Positions 1-9,863 of a stretch of DNA of 64,000 nt are shown one piece after another (positions within the stretch are counted from its first letter, which is position 1; every line of letters starts with the position of its first letter). The position numbers were made by a program, and so were the translations under genes. The stretch spans positions 147,713 through 211,712 of the forward strand of contig JBKBHA010000007.1 of NCBI GenBank assembly GCA_046297935.1. Reading direction: 5' to 3'. The notes under the pieces were generated by a model. It saw only the letters and a list, made by a program, of their open reading frames with translations. It ran no database searches and had not been told where the DNA came from. The stretch comes from CAYMZZ01 sp046297935 (GTDB lineage Bacteria > Bacteroidota > Bacteroidia > Chitinophagales > Chitinophagaceae).

Positions 1-65
1 AAAAGAAAGTAATGATCTATAAAGAGGATTAAAAAATAATACAGGCGCAAACGGGTTCATCTACT

Positions 66-2906
66 ATGCACTCAATACCAGTGATACGATTGTTCTGTGT
101 GCTGCTGGGTTCCGGCTTTGTGTTGTCGGCAGCTTCCCAGCAATTTGGAGGCACGCCTCCCGAAGTTTCGTGGAAACAGTTAAACAGCGATACTGCGCAG
201 ATTATTTTTCCTACGGGGCTCGACAGCCAGGCATGGCGGGTAGCCAATATTATTCACCGGCTGGCTGCTTCAAAGCCTGCTTCGCTTGGGACCAAACTGA
301 GGAAGATACCTGTAGTGTTGCAGGGACAAACTACCATTGCCAATGGCTATGTGGGTCTGGGTCCCTATCGTTCTGAATTTTATTTAACACCTGCGCCCGA
401 CAATTTTAGCCAGGGCTCGCTTAACTGGACAGATCAGCTCGCTATTCATGAGTATCGACATGTACAGCAGTTCAACAACTTCGACAACGGTCTCAGCAAA
501 CTGATGCGCACTCTTTTCGGGCAGGAGGGGTATGCACTCGCCATTAATGCATCGATACCAGACTGGTTTTATGAAGGCGACGCGGTCTATATGGAAACGG
601 TAGTAACTGATCAGGGCAGAGGGCGGCTTCCGCGTTTTTTGAATGCCTACCCTGCACTTTGGAAGGCGGACAAGAAGTATTCCTGGATGAAGCTGCGCAA
701 TGGATCGCTGAAAGATTATGTGCCCGATCACTACCGACTGGGATACCTGCTGGTGAACTACGGATACGAAAAATACGGAACGGATTTCTGGCAAAAGGTA
801 ACACGCGATGCTTCGGCTTTTAAAGGACTCATTTATCCTTTTCAAAAGGCGATTCAGCGCCACTCGGGTATCAGTTATCGGCAATTTTTGGTCGATGCCG
901 AAAAATGGTACCAGGCTAAAGCTCAGGAGGCTGCAACAGGTGCCAGTACTGCAGAAGCGGGACCTGATCCTTTGTTGCCTCTCAACAAACGCGTACTCAC
1001 ACAGTACCTGTTTCCATACCAGGTATCTGCCGACAGCATCTTGTACCTTAAGAAAGCGAATGACCGGCGACCCACTTTTATGTTGCGAGACGGAAAAGGC
1101 GAACAGTGGATCCGTATACGTGATATCTCCATCAACGATCAATACAGCTATCGAAACGGCAGGGTAGTATACGCGGCCTATGAATCTGATCCACGATGGG
1201 GCTGGCGTGATTATAGCGTGATCCGGATTTTCGATTTGCAGACGCGACTTCAAAAGACCTTAACGAGCCGTAGCAAATATTTTACACCCGATATTTCCGA
1301 ATCGGGCGAGCGCGTGGTTGCCGTGCAGAACCTGACCAATGGCCAGAGCGAACTGCATGTGCTGGACGCACTAAGCGGTGAACTGATCAAGCGCTTTCAT
1401 CATCCCGGAGTGTTATTATATACCGATCCAAAATTTCTGTCAGAAGATTCACTGGCCGTTGCCCTGCGCGACAGGGAAGGTAAGATGAGTTTGGCCGTGA
1501 TTTCCATTTCTGATGGAGCGTTAGAACGCCTAACTCCGCCCTCATTCAGTGTATTGGGTTATCCCTGCGCAGATGCGGGCTATATCTATTTTACCGCCAG
1601 TTATGATGGCACTGACAATATTTACAGAATCGCGCGCAAGGGCGGAGAAGTGGAAGGATTGAAGACCCGCTGGGAGTTAGGTAATTATTTTGTTAATGTT
1701 GCTAACGGCAATATCAACTGGTCGGCAGTTACCGCTGATGGATTGCAATTGCAACAACAGCGGCTGGCCGAGGCTGAGTGGACAAAACTGGACGAAATAT
1801 TCCTGTATCGTCAGGCAATTCAGTATCCCGTGGCCGGCGCCAACGAACTGGCTATTCCCGATCTCAATTCAGGTTCGTCGGCTCCACGCAACTTAAGCGC
1901 GTATCCGAAAGGCACGCGATTATTCAACTTTCACAGTTGGCGTCCCTATTATGAAGATCCGGAATTTACCTTTTCGCTATATGGACAGAATATATTGAAC
2001 ACGCTGGAAACTCAATTATACTATCTGTACAACGAAAACGAGAAAACCAGCGCGGCAGGGGTGAGTGCCACCTATGGGCGCTGGTTCACACAATTGAATG
2101 TTGGGTCTCAATACACGTTTTCAAGGCAACAGGCTATCGGCAATCGGATAAGGACCTGGGATCAGATGGACACGCGTATAGGTTTAAATGTGCCCCTTAG
2201 TTGGGCACGAAAACAGACTTTTCGGTCGTTCAATGTTGGCAGTAATCTTTATTTTAATCAGGAGTTTAATAAGGGCTTCTACAAAGACTCCCTTGGCAGC
2301 ACCAATTTCTTCTACCTTCAACATTTTATATCATTAAGTGAGCAGGTAGAGTCGGCTGTGCAGCATATTTACCCACGATTGGCTTATTCACTGAATCTGC
2401 AGTTTCGTCATGCTGTTTCAAAATACAGCAGCCGGCAGTTTCTGGGTACGGGTGCCATTTATTTCCCCGGTTTAGCATCTACTCACAATTTAATTTTCAA
2501 TCTGGCCTGGCAGGAAACTGGTACCCGGGATGTTCGCTTTGCCAATCGTTTTCCGTATTCACGAGGCTACAATGCCGCTTATTTTGCGCGCATCTGGGGT
2601 ATTCGAAGTAATTATCATTTTCCTTTGTTGTATCCCGACTGGGGGTTTGGAAACATTCTGTATATACAACGAATTCGGGCTAATGCATTCTACGACTATG
2701 CGCGTGCTTATGATGCAAATCGGAGACCTTTTGCCAATCAGAATTCCTGGGGCGGTGAACTGTTTTTTGATACCAAATGGTGGAACCAGTACGAACTCAG
2801 TTTTGGATTGCGAGTGAGCAATCTTCGCAACCGAGATTTCCCCACAGGCACGGTGGGGGGAACGGTTTTCGAGTTCATTATGCCTGTAAGCATTATTCCT
2901 CGTTAA
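66..2906 (+). CDS. Secreted HExxH metallopeptidase-like protein with beta-propeller and C-terminal beta-barrel
   Basis: A 946-residue protein with an N-terminal signal peptide (residues 1-24). Residues 128-132 read HEYRH, a zincin HExxH motif, and a WFYEG segment follows with E170 as the likely third zinc ligand. Residues of about 330-600 have the repeated strand pattern of a TolB-like beta-propeller. The last 300 residues are rich in aromatic, alternating strands typical of an outer-membrane barrel. I infer a surface or periplasm-facing protease anchored in the outer membrane. The substrate is unknown. The ATG at 66 directly precedes the signal peptide, so the start is secure. It is transcribed toward valS and ends at a shared hairpin. 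The family assignment rests on motif and domain order only. Confidence 0.7.
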   Translation: MHSIPVIRLFCVLLGSGFVLSAASQQFGGTPPEVSWKQLNSDTAQIIFPTGLDSQAWRVANIIHRLAASKPASLGTKLRKIPVVLQGQTTIANGYVGLGPYRSEFYLTPAPDNFSQGSLNWTDQLAIHEYRHVQQFNNFDNGLSKLMRTLFGQEGYALAINASIPDWFYEGDAVYMETVVTDQGRGRLPRFLNAYPALWKADKKYSWMKLRNGSLKDYVPDHYRLGYLLVNYGYEKYGTDFWQKVTRDASAFKGLIYPFQKAIQRHSGISYRQFLVDAEKWYQAKAQEAATGASTAEAGPDPLLPLNKRVLTQYLFPYQVSADSILYLKKANDRRPTFMLRDGKGEQWIRIRDISINDQYSYRNGRVVYAAYESDPRWGWRDYSVIRIFDLQTRLQKTLTSRSKYFTPDISESGERVVAVQNLTNGQSELHVLDALSGELIKRFHHPGVLLYTDPKFLSEDSLAVALRDREGKMSLAVISISDGALERLTPPSFSVLGYPCADAGYIYFTASYDGTDNIYRIARKGGEVEGLKTRWELGNYFVNVANGNINWSAVTADGLQLQQQRLAEAEWTKLDEIFLYRQAIQYPVAGANELAIPDLNSGSSAPRNLSAYPKGTRLFNFHSWRPYYEDPEFTFSLYGQNILNTLETQLYYLYNENEKTSAAGVSATYGRWFTQLNVGSQYTFSRQQAIGNRIRTWDQMDTRIGLNVPLSWARKQTFRSFNVGSNLYFNQEFNKGFYKDSLGSTNFFYLQHFISLSEQVESAVQHIYPRLAYSLNLQFRHAVSKYSSRQFLGTGAIYFPGLASTHNLIFNLAWQETGTRDVRFANRFPYSRGYNAAYFARIWGIRSNYHFPLLYPDWGFGNILYIQRIRANAFYDYARAYDANRRPFANQNSWGGELFFDTKWWNQYELSFGLRVSNLRNRDFPTGTVGGTVFEFIMPVSIIPR

Positions 2907-2910
2907 ATGA

Positions 2911-2948
2911 AAATGCCGCTGTAGAAATTGATTGTTCCAGCGGCATTT
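2911..2948. terminator. Bidirectional terminator between convergent genes
   Basis: An 11-bp perfect inverted repeat, AAATGCCGCTG (2911-2921) and its complement (2938-2948), with a 16-nt loop. A/T tracts lie on both sides. It sits between the stop of the metallopeptidase-like gene and the stop of valS. Confidence 0.75.
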
Positions 2949-2952
2949 GCAT

Positions 2953-5559
2953 TTAAAGTGATTTCAGGCTTTCTTCTATTGCACTGATCCTTGCTTCGGC
3001 GTCGGCCTTTTTCTTTCGTTCTATTTCAACTACCTCGGGCTTCGCGTTCTGCACAAATTTTTCGTTCATCAGTTTTTTCTCTACGCTCACCAAAAATCCG
3101 CGGTAATAGTCCAGGTCTTTTTCAAGCTGTGCACGTTCGGCAGCCGTGTCGCGTTCCTGCATGGTTTCCACAAAGAAGCTATATTTCTGCACCACTACAT
3201 TGATGCAGTTTTCTGGGGCGCTGGCAACGAACCCAAGTGATTCTGCATTCACCTGACGGCCCAAAATTTCTCCAATACCGGCGTACACGTGCTGGTCGCC
3301 TCCCTGAATATACAATCGAATGCTGTCTTTAGGTTTCAATTGTGCTCTGCTGCGGGCATCGCGGAGTGCAGTGATTGTTTCCTTCAACAGAAGACCCTTC
3401 TGCAGAACCGACGAATCGGGCTTTCCGATTGTTGGTAATTGTTTCACTGTAAGATCCAGATCCTGCTTGCGCAACTGATGGAAAATCTCTTCTGTTATGA
3501 AAGGCATGAATGGATGGAGCAGCTGCATCAACTGTTCAAAATACTCCACCGTCTTTTGATATACCCTCGGATCAATGGGTTGTTCGTATCCAGGCTTTAC
3601 CCACTCAAGGTACCAGCTACAGAAATCATCCCAGATTAGGGTATACAACATCTTCAGGGCTTCGCTCAGTCGGAAATCGCGATACAGTTCTTCCAGTTGG
3701 AGGCGCGCTTCCTGCAAACGGTTTTCGAACCAGTCTACAGCAAACATGGGTGCTTCATTTTGAATCTCACCCTGCCTGCCTTCCCAGATTTTTACCAGCT
3801 TGAGTGCATTCCACATTTTGTTGTTGAAATGCAGGCCCTGGTCGTTGCTGGCTGCGTCCCACATTAGATCGTTACCGGCAGGAGAGGCAATGAGGATTCC
3901 AAAGCGCACCGCGTCAGCACCGTACTGGTCAATCAATTCAAGCAGGTCGGGAGAGTTGCCTAACTGTTTACTCATTTTCCGGCCCTGCTTGTCGCGCACA
4001 ATACCAGTGAAATAAACTTCGTTGAAAGGTTTTACACCTTCGTATTCAAGTCCTGCCATGATCATGCGTGCTACCCAGAAGAATATGATTTCGGGAGCAG
4101 TAACAAGACTGTTAGTAGGGTAGTAGTAACGAACTTCAGGGTTGCCAGGCTGGCTGTACCCTTTAAAAACTTCAAAAGGCCAGAGCCAGGAAGAGAACCA
4201 GGTATCGAGGCAGTCTTCATCCTGTTTCAATTCAGCGGCGCGACCGAACTGCTGACGGTACAGGTCTAAGGCTTCCGCCTCGGTGGCAGCTACCACATGG
4301 TTTCCCTCCGAATCGTACCAGGCCGGAATTCGGTGACCCCACCAGAGCTGTCGACTAATGCACCAGTCCTTTATATTCTCCATCCAATGCCGGTACAGGT
4401 TTTTGAACTTGGTCGGGTAAAAACGGATATCATCATTTTCTACTGCTGCCAGCGCCGGGCCGGCCAGTGGTTTCATGCTCACCCACCATTGCAAACTCAA
4501 TCGTGGCTCCACCACTGCGTCGGTGCGTTCTGAGTAACCCACTTCCGAAGTGTAAGGCTCCGTTTTCAACAATGCGCCAGCTTGTTCCAGTAGAGGAATA
4601 ATTTTTTTTCTTGCCTCAAACCGGTCTTCACCCACCAGAATCTGTGCCGCTTCGCTAAGAGTGCCATTGTCGTTAAAGATATCGATTACCTCCAGGCTGT
4701 GTTTTTGCCCCAGCTGATAATCGTTCATGTCGTGCGCCGGAGTTACTTTTAGTGCGCCGGTACCAAAGTCCATCGCAACATATTCGTCGGCTATAATGGG
4801 GACTTCGCGATTTATGAGCGGTACGATGGCTTTTTTGCCAATGAGCGACTGGTACCGTGGATCGTTGGGATGCACACAGATTGCTGTGTCGCCCATGATG
4901 GTTTCCGGGCGTACAGTTGCAATGGTGATATAATCGCTGCTGCCGGCCACCAGATAGCGGAGGTGATAGAGCGACTGAGTGGTTTCCCGCCTGATTACTT
5001 CTTCATCACTTAAGGCGGTGAGCGCTTTTACATCCCAGTTGATCATTCGCTTACCGCGATAGATATGACCCTTGCGGTACAGATCTATAAAAACATTGAT
5101 CACCGACTGGTAGTAATCAGGATCCATGGTAAAGCTGGTCCTTTCCCAGTCGAGACTGCAACCTAACTTGCGAAGTTGCTGAAGAATGATACCGCCATAT
5201 TTTTCTTTCCACTCCCAGGCATATGCCAGAAATTCGTCGCGGCTTAGCGATGACTTGGAAATGCCGCGTTCGCGCAACATCTGTACAACTTTGGCTTCGG
5301 TGGCAATGGACGCGTGATCAGTACCGGGGACCCAGCATGCATTTTTTCCAAGCATGCGGGCACGTCTGACCAACACATCCTGTATCGTATTATTCAGGCA
5401 GTGGCCCATATGCAGAACTCCCGTTACGTTGGGAGGTGGAATTACCACGGTATAGGGCTCCCTTGTATCCGGTTCGCTATGAAAATATCCCTTGTCGAGC
5501 CAATGTCTGTACCATTTCTCTTCGGCCGCCTGATGCTCGAAATTTTTGCTGATTGACAT
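2953..5559 (-). CDS. valS: Valine--tRNA ligase
   Basis: Class I aminoacyl-tRNA synthetase that charges tRNA-Val, acting in the cytoplasm. The HIGH motif is HMGH at residues 50-53 after PPPNVTG. The KMSK motif is KMSKQ at 528-532. The C-terminus is a charged coiled coil (about the last 70 residues), as in other ValRS. I place the start at the ATG at 5559 (MSISKNF, 868 aa) rather than at a longer in-frame start at 5691, because the family begins just before the EEKWYRHW segment and the extra 44 residues are not conserved in type. It converges on the preceding gene with a shared terminator. Confidence 0.97.
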   Translation of the reverse strand: MSISKNFEHQAAEEKWYRHWLDKGYFHSEPDTREPYTVVIPPPNVTGVLHMGHCLNNTIQDVLVRRARMLGKNACWVPGTDHASIATEAKVVQMLRERGISKSSLSRDEFLAYAWEWKEKYGGIILQQLRKLGCSLDWERTSFTMDPDYYQSVINVFIDLYRKGHIYRGKRMINWDVKALTALSDEEVIRRETTQSLYHLRYLVAGSSDYITIATVRPETIMGDTAICVHPNDPRYQSLIGKKAIVPLINREVPIIADEYVAMDFGTGALKVTPAHDMNDYQLGQKHSLEVIDIFNDNGTLSEAAQILVGEDRFEARKKIIPLLEQAGALLKTEPYTSEVGYSERTDAVVEPRLSLQWWVSMKPLAGPALAAVENDDIRFYPTKFKNLYRHWMENIKDWCISRQLWWGHRIPAWYDSEGNHVVAATEAEALDLYRQQFGRAAELKQDEDCLDTWFSSWLWPFEVFKGYSQPGNPEVRYYYPTNSLVTAPEIIFFWVARMIMAGLEYEGVKPFNEVYFTGIVRDKQGRKMSKQLGNSPDLLELIDQYGADAVRFGILIASPAGNDLMWDAASNDQGLHFNNKMWNALKLVKIWEGRQGEIQNEAPMFAVDWFENRLQEARLQLEELYRDFRLSEALKMLYTLIWDDFCSWYLEWVKPGYEQPIDPRVYQKTVEYFEQLMQLLHPFMPFITEEIFHQLRKQDLDLTVKQLPTIGKPDSSVLQKGLLLKETITALRDARSRAQLKPKDSIRLYIQGGDQHVYAGIGEILGRQVNAESLGFVASAPENCINVVVQKYSFFVETMQERDTAAERAQLEKDLDYYRGFLVSVEKKLMNEKFVQNAKPEVVEIERKKKADAEARISAIEESLKSL

Positions 5560-5688
5560 GCGTGAAAATTGATTGAATATGCCCGAGTACCGGGCAAACA
5601 GTGGGCGCAAATTTACCGGCATTTTTCCGTTTCTCCCGTACTGCCGGCGATTTTTCGTAACCGACTTGAAGCGATTAATCCAAGGGTG

Positions 5689-5720
5689 CAAAAAAAAGCC
5701 AGACGGTAACCGTCTGGCTC
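5689..5720 (-). terminator. Rho-independent terminator of the response regulator gene
   Basis: AGCCAGACGG (5697-5706) pairs with CCGTCTGGCT (5710-5719) over a 3-nt loop. On the minus strand it is followed by a run of seven T. It lies between the response regulator stop and valS. Confidence 0.85.
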
Positions 5721-5746
5721 AAGATTTTCGGGTGTGGAAAGGCTAG

Positions 5747-6172
5747 TTATTCAATGTTGAATTCGCCTTCTTTCAGGATTTCCTTGCAAACATATTTCTG
5801 TCCTTCGTAAACCTTCACAATTGAGCCCATCAGCTCGTCGAAAGGCGAGCTTTTGGTGACAAAGCCCCAACCCCCTAGGGACAATATCTTATTGGCGTAA
5901 CTGGGATGATTATTGGCCGAAACACCGATGACCCTTACTTCGGGGGCCTGGGCTACAATGGCCCGGGTAGCTTCAAAGCCGTTGACAGGCGTCATGTTGA
6001 TATCCATCAGCATGACGTCAGGTCGCAGCTCGATCGCTTTAGCGATTGCTTCCTCTCCATCTTTGCACTGGGCAATAATGGTAAAGCGTTCGTCGCGATC
6101 AAGCAGGAATTTCCATGAGTCCCGAACTACCTGGTGATCATCAACCAGGATGATTCGAATCTGTTTCTGCAT
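5747..6172 (-). CDS. Single-domain response regulator (receiver only)
   Basis: A CheY-like receiver domain of about 141 residues. It shows the acidic pair in LVDDHQ, the phospho-acceptor aspartate in LMDINM and the conserved lysine in VTKSS. The sequence is closest in style to NarL/FixJ receivers, which normally carry a LuxR-type HTH, but here the protein stops about 25 residues after the lysine, so no output domain is present. The start is taken at 6172 (MQKQIRIILVDD), since the 35 residues upstream in the same frame look non-coding. No histidine kinase lies nearby. It likely acts through protein interaction or as a phosphate sink. Confidence 0.85.
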   Translation of the reverse strand: MQKQIRIILVDDHQVVRDSWKFLLDRDERFTIIAQCKDGEEAIAKAIELRPDVMLMDINMTPVNGFEATRAIVAQAPEVRVIGVSANNHPSYANKILSLGGWGFVTKSSPFDELMGSIVKVYEGQKYVCKEILKEGEFNIE

Positions 6173-6582
6173 TGGGTGAAATTGAACTATAAAAATCGGT
6201 ATAGCGCACGCAAAATACCAAGGGTTAGGTTGCCATTTTTTTTGTATAATTTCCCGTAAACCAAGGATTTGGAACAAGCGGTTGGGAAATTATTAGCTAA
6301 TGCTCACATTTTCAGGCATTAAACAATCCATTAAAATTGTGAGAATGGCGCAATTGCCCTCCGAGCCCATTTTGAGTGACCGTAAAAATACTGAAAACTA
6401 AAGTAATAGTACGTGCGGTAAATACCAAATGAATTTACGATAATTTGATATTTGTCAAGTTTATTATGCCATTTAACTGTCGTTCGAGGTAGTTGGCGGG
6501 TCAATCAGGTCAGTTGCATTTTCCCGCATGCCTTCGATGGAAAGTTGTGTATTTCAGAATATATTTAGCCAAACAATTGTGA
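6173..6582. other. Intergenic region, divergent promoters expected
   Basis: About 410 bases between two divergent genes. I see no credible ORF, RNA gene or repeat. The sequence is AT-rich near both ends, as expected for promoters, but I cannot assign a clear -33/-7 pair. Confidence 0.5.
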
Positions 6583-7314
6583 ATGAAAAGATCACTTACT
6601 CATTGGTTTAGCCCATCGCTCCAAAAGGAAATGCCGATTGCAACATACGGCGATTATGGATTCGCATTGCTGCTGATTCCTACCGCTGCAGCCGACTACC
6701 TCGAATATGAACGCTTTCAACTAATAGACAGTCTGGCGCCTTTTGTGAACGCAGGCAAAGTTAAAGTTTATTCAATTGATAGTATCAATAATGAAAGTTG
6801 GATGAATCCACAGGTTGAACCTTTTCATCGGTCGGCCAGGCATCAGCAGTGGAATGAATATGTGTTCAATGAAGTGATTCCTTTTATTCGCAACACATCC
6901 AGTTGGGATACACCTATCATTACCTGCGGAGCTTCTTTTGGTGCATTGCACAGTATGAATCTTTTTTTGAAACGCCCGGGCCTGATCAATGGAGTAATTG
7001 CCATGAGTGGTGTTTACAATTTGATGGAGTACACCAAAGGTCATTACGACGACAATGTTTATTTCAACAGCCCCGCGCACTATCTTCCCAACCTTTCCGA
7101 TCATGATATATTAGAACAGATTCGGCGGAGCCGCCACATACATATAATGAGCGGTAGCGGTAGCTATGAAGATCCAGGTGCCAGCGGACGGTTTGCAAAG
7201 CAACTGTACGACAAAGGCATCTGGTATGAACTTGACATTTGGGGCAACGAGTGGACGCACGACTGGCCAACTTGGCGAGCCATGTTGCCACATTACCTTG
7301 GTACCCGGTTTTAG
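6583..7314 (+). CDS. Esterase-like alpha/beta hydrolase
   Basis: A 243-residue alpha/beta hydrolase without signal peptide, hence cytoplasmic. The nucleophile elbow is GASFG at residues 116-120 (S118), and a THDW segment near the C-terminus provides a candidate catalytic histidine. The layout matches the small esterase/lipase-like proteins often seen next to ATP-grasp and GCS2 ligase genes in this phylum. In this window such a cluster lies 9 kb away (15.4-18.6 kb) with its own hydrolase, so a functional link is only a suggestion. The substrate is unknown. Confidence 0.75.
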   Translation: MKRSLTHWFSPSLQKEMPIATYGDYGFALLLIPTAAADYLEYERFQLIDSLAPFVNAGKVKVYSIDSINNESWMNPQVEPFHRSARHQQWNEYVFNEVIPFIRNTSSWDTPIITCGASFGALHSMNLFLKRPGLINGVIAMSGVYNLMEYTKGHYDDNVYFNSPAHYLPNLSDHDILEQIRRSRHIHIMSGSGSYEDPGASGRFAKQLYDKGIWYELDIWGNEWTHDWPTWRAMLPHYLGTRF

Positions 7315-7412
7315 ATTACCCAATTCATTCGTTTTTCTTTCCGTTTCATGCATGGACTGATTGGTCTCTGCGGCAGGGCGATACATATTTGTGTTCTCTA
7401 AACTTTGCACAA

Positions 7413-8888
7413 ATGAAGATTCGCCTTTACTGGCCGGCATTTGCCCTTGCCTTGTCAATTCAGTCCAATTTGTATTCGCAACAGCCAGGTGCTGTTCAGA
7501 CCAACAAGTACACAACAGAAGACATGGCGCTGCTCGACGGGCTGTTCAACGAGGTCCTGGAGATTGTACATAAGGCTGACCAAAAGGGAATGCTGCTGTC
7601 TAAGGCAGACGGGTCGAAAGAACTGATTGCTTTTTTCAACAGTCAGGGTGAGTTTCGTACCCGGCGTGATAAGATATTGGGCAATGACTTCTCACGACCA
7701 ATTGTATTTAAAGTCTTGCCGGGAGAATCAAGCCGGATCAACTGGTTAAAGGGAATACCAGTTCCACAAATGCCGGAGCCGGCATTACAGGCCGATCCGA
7801 GAGAAAATGAGAAGTATGCCGAGAAACTGAAAAAGGCCCAGGAGCAAGTGCAGGAAGAAGCTCGGAAGCTCGCGAGCAATACACAGCTGGTTCAGACCCA
7901 TCAAAAGGGAGGTAACGAAGCCGTGCTGAAGATGTACGAAAACCAGGCGAATCAAAATCCGTTGATCGCGCAAATGGGAGGGGCAGAAAAGCTGCAGAAG
8001 ATGTCGGAAGCTGAACGAAAGGCGGCTGCCAACCAGGCCGTAATGCAACGTACGGGCGGCTACACGGCTGAGCAGATTCAGAAAATGTCGCCGGCTGAAA
8101 AAAAAGCCCTGGCTCAGCAGATGGCACAGCAGGCGCCTGCGGGCGAACCAGGTCAGGAAGTGGCACAGGCATTTACCCGTGAATTGATGGTCAATGCTGA
8201 TCTGCGCAAACGTTACGAATCGATGAGCGATGCTGAAAAGCAGGCTTTCTATCGGGAATATGCCAAACGGTACAATGGAACAGATGTTGTTGAAAACAAT
8301 AAAAACCGTACAGAGGCACCGGACGCCAGATCGCAGGAAGCAAAGGAAATCATGATTATCGAAAAGTTTGCAGAAGATTTCCGTAAAGATCTGGAGCAGT
8401 CGCTGGCTCCCATTAAAAGCAGGGTGATTGCCAATGAAACCCTTTACAATGAGCGAATGAAACGATTACAACAATGGGCAGAGGCTGAAACAGAAAAGTT
8501 GCCGGTCGTTAGTGATTCAGAATATGGAGAACATCCTGAAGGACTGGACAAAGTGGATTATGCGCGACATCTATTGACTTATTATATCGCCCGGGATAGG
8601 ATACGTCGTGATCGTGAAATCTGGGAAGCAAAGCTCAATGCAATGATACCTGCTATAAAGAAACTGGACGATTTTGCGGCCAGTTATGAGAAGCGAACAG
8701 ATATGACGGATCAGTTAAGACTGGCGGTAGCCGGTGCCAGAGCGGGTGGTTATGAAACGATTCTTGAGCTGAACCGCGAGGCCGGATACATTACCAATTC
8801 GGCTGCTGGCATCCAATATCAGTACAATTGTCTGGTTTTAAAACAATGCGATGATCCACGAGCTGCAAAGTACCAGTCGCAGCAGTAA
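7413..8888 (+). CDS. Secreted protein of unknown function with repeated M-S-x-A-E-K/R motifs
   Basis: A 491-residue protein with a signal peptide (MKIRLYW... cleaved near SNLYSQQ). I chose 7413 because the in-frame upstream extension overlaps the preceding gene and lacks signal features. The middle (residues about 130-300) is rich in Q, K, E and A and predicted helical. It carries three spaced copies of a KMSxAE[KR] type motif at roughly residues 196, 224 and 270. No enzymatic motif is recognised. The region suggests a helical periplasmic or surface protein. Its stop lies 7 bases from the stop of the convergent protease gene. Confidence 0.75.
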   Translation: MKIRLYWPAFALALSIQSNLYSQQPGAVQTNKYTTEDMALLDGLFNEVLEIVHKADQKGMLLSKADGSKELIAFFNSQGEFRTRRDKILGNDFSRPIVFKVLPGESSRINWLKGIPVPQMPEPALQADPRENEKYAEKLKKAQEQVQEEARKLASNTQLVQTHQKGGNEAVLKMYENQANQNPLIAQMGGAEKLQKMSEAERKAAANQAVMQRTGGYTAEQIQKMSPAEKKALAQQMAQQAPAGEPGQEVAQAFTRELMVNADLRKRYESMSDAEKQAFYREYAKRYNGTDVVENNKNRTEAPDARSQEAKEIMIIEKFAEDFRKDLEQSLAPIKSRVIANETLYNERMKRLQQWAEAETEKLPVVSDSEYGEHPEGLDKVDYARHLLTYYIARDRIRRDREIWEAKLNAMIPAIKKLDDFAASYEKRTDMTDQLRLAVAGARAGGYETILELNREAGYITNSAAGIQYQYNCLVLKQCDDPRAAKYQSQQ

Positions 8889-8895
8889 GCTGAAA

Positions 8896-9834
8896 TCAGG
8901 TAAACTGTTCCAGTAAGGCAATCCTCTTTTCAATGGGCGGATGAGTAGCAAACATATTGTCCCAGGAGGCAGAAGCGTGCGCTGATGGTTTGGGATTTTG
9001 GATGAACAATTGAGCCACGTCGCGACTCTCCACAGCTTCAATCAGCGGGTCCTGTGAAATTTTACGAAGCGCTGCTGCTAGCGCCTGTGGATTGCGGGTC
9101 ATGTCTGCAGCGCCCGCATCGGCCAGGTATTCCCGCTGTCTGCTGATGCCGAACCGCATCAACAAACTCAACAGGTACGCAATTGCGGTAAGTACAATTG
9201 CGATCAATACCAGTGCGCCACTACCTTTGGAGTCGCGGCTGCGGCGGCCAGAGCCAGCGAACCGCAAACTGCGAAATGCGATCTCTGCAAGAAAGGCAAA
9301 TATGCCAACAAAAATGATGGAGATCACCAGCACGCGCACATCACGATTACGAATATGTGCCAGTTCATGAGCTAGGACTGCTTCCAATTCGGAATCGTTC
9401 AGTTTTTCCAGCAAACCGCTCGATACAGAAATGGAGAACCCTGATTCGTTTAACCCACTGGCAAATGCGTTCAATGAATTGTCGTTGATAACATATAGTT
9501 TTGGCATTCGCATGCCCTGTGCAATGCAAAGGTTCTCCAGCAGATTATAAACACGCTTATTCTCCTTTCTTTCCAGGGGTCTGCTCCCCGTTGCTGCTCG
9601 AATAAGTGTGTTGTGCAAGAACCAGGCTATGAGAAACCAAACAGCAACAGCAATCAATACTATTGGAAGTATGGTCAAGAACCTTTGCCGGCTTTCCGGA
9701 AAACTATGATCTTCCAGGGCAAAGTAGATGAACAAAAAAACTATGCCTAGCAATAGCAGGGGAAAAGCCAGCAATAGCAGCAGCGAATTGCGATTGTTGC
9801 GCCGAATCTGTTTGAAAATTCCGGTATAAGCCAT
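8896..9834 (-). CDS. M48-family membrane zinc metalloprotease (HtpX-like)
   Basis: A 312-residue integral membrane protease with two N-terminal transmembrane segments (residues about 18-40 and 55-73) and two more after the active site. The zinc site is HELAH at 156-160, with E235 in REYLADAGA as third ligand. M48B proteases of this kind degrade misfolded membrane proteins. It follows a lemA gene (29-bp gap) in the same direction, a pairing common in bacteria that suggests joint function in envelope quality control. Confidence 0.9.
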   Translation of the reverse strand: MAYTGIFKQIRRNNRNSLLLLLAFPLLLLGIVFLFIYFALEDHSFPESRQRFLTILPIVLIAVAVWFLIAWFLHNTLIRAATGSRPLERKENKRVYNLLENLCIAQGMRMPKLYVINDNSLNAFASGLNESGFSISVSSGLLEKLNDSELEAVLAHELAHIRNRDVRVLVISIIFVGIFAFLAEIAFRSLRFAGSGRRSRDSKGSGALVLIAIVLTAIAYLLSLLMRFGISRQREYLADAGAADMTRNPQALAAALRKISQDPLIEAVESRDVAQLFIQNPKPSAHASASWDNMFATHPPIEKRIALLEQFT

Positions 9835-9863
9835 GGTGAGATGCGCCAGTCAGAGAAGTGGCT

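Noticed and set aside
5560..5691. 44-codon N-terminal extension of valS
   Set aside because: Not like ValRS N-termini; the ATG at 5559 gives the usual start.
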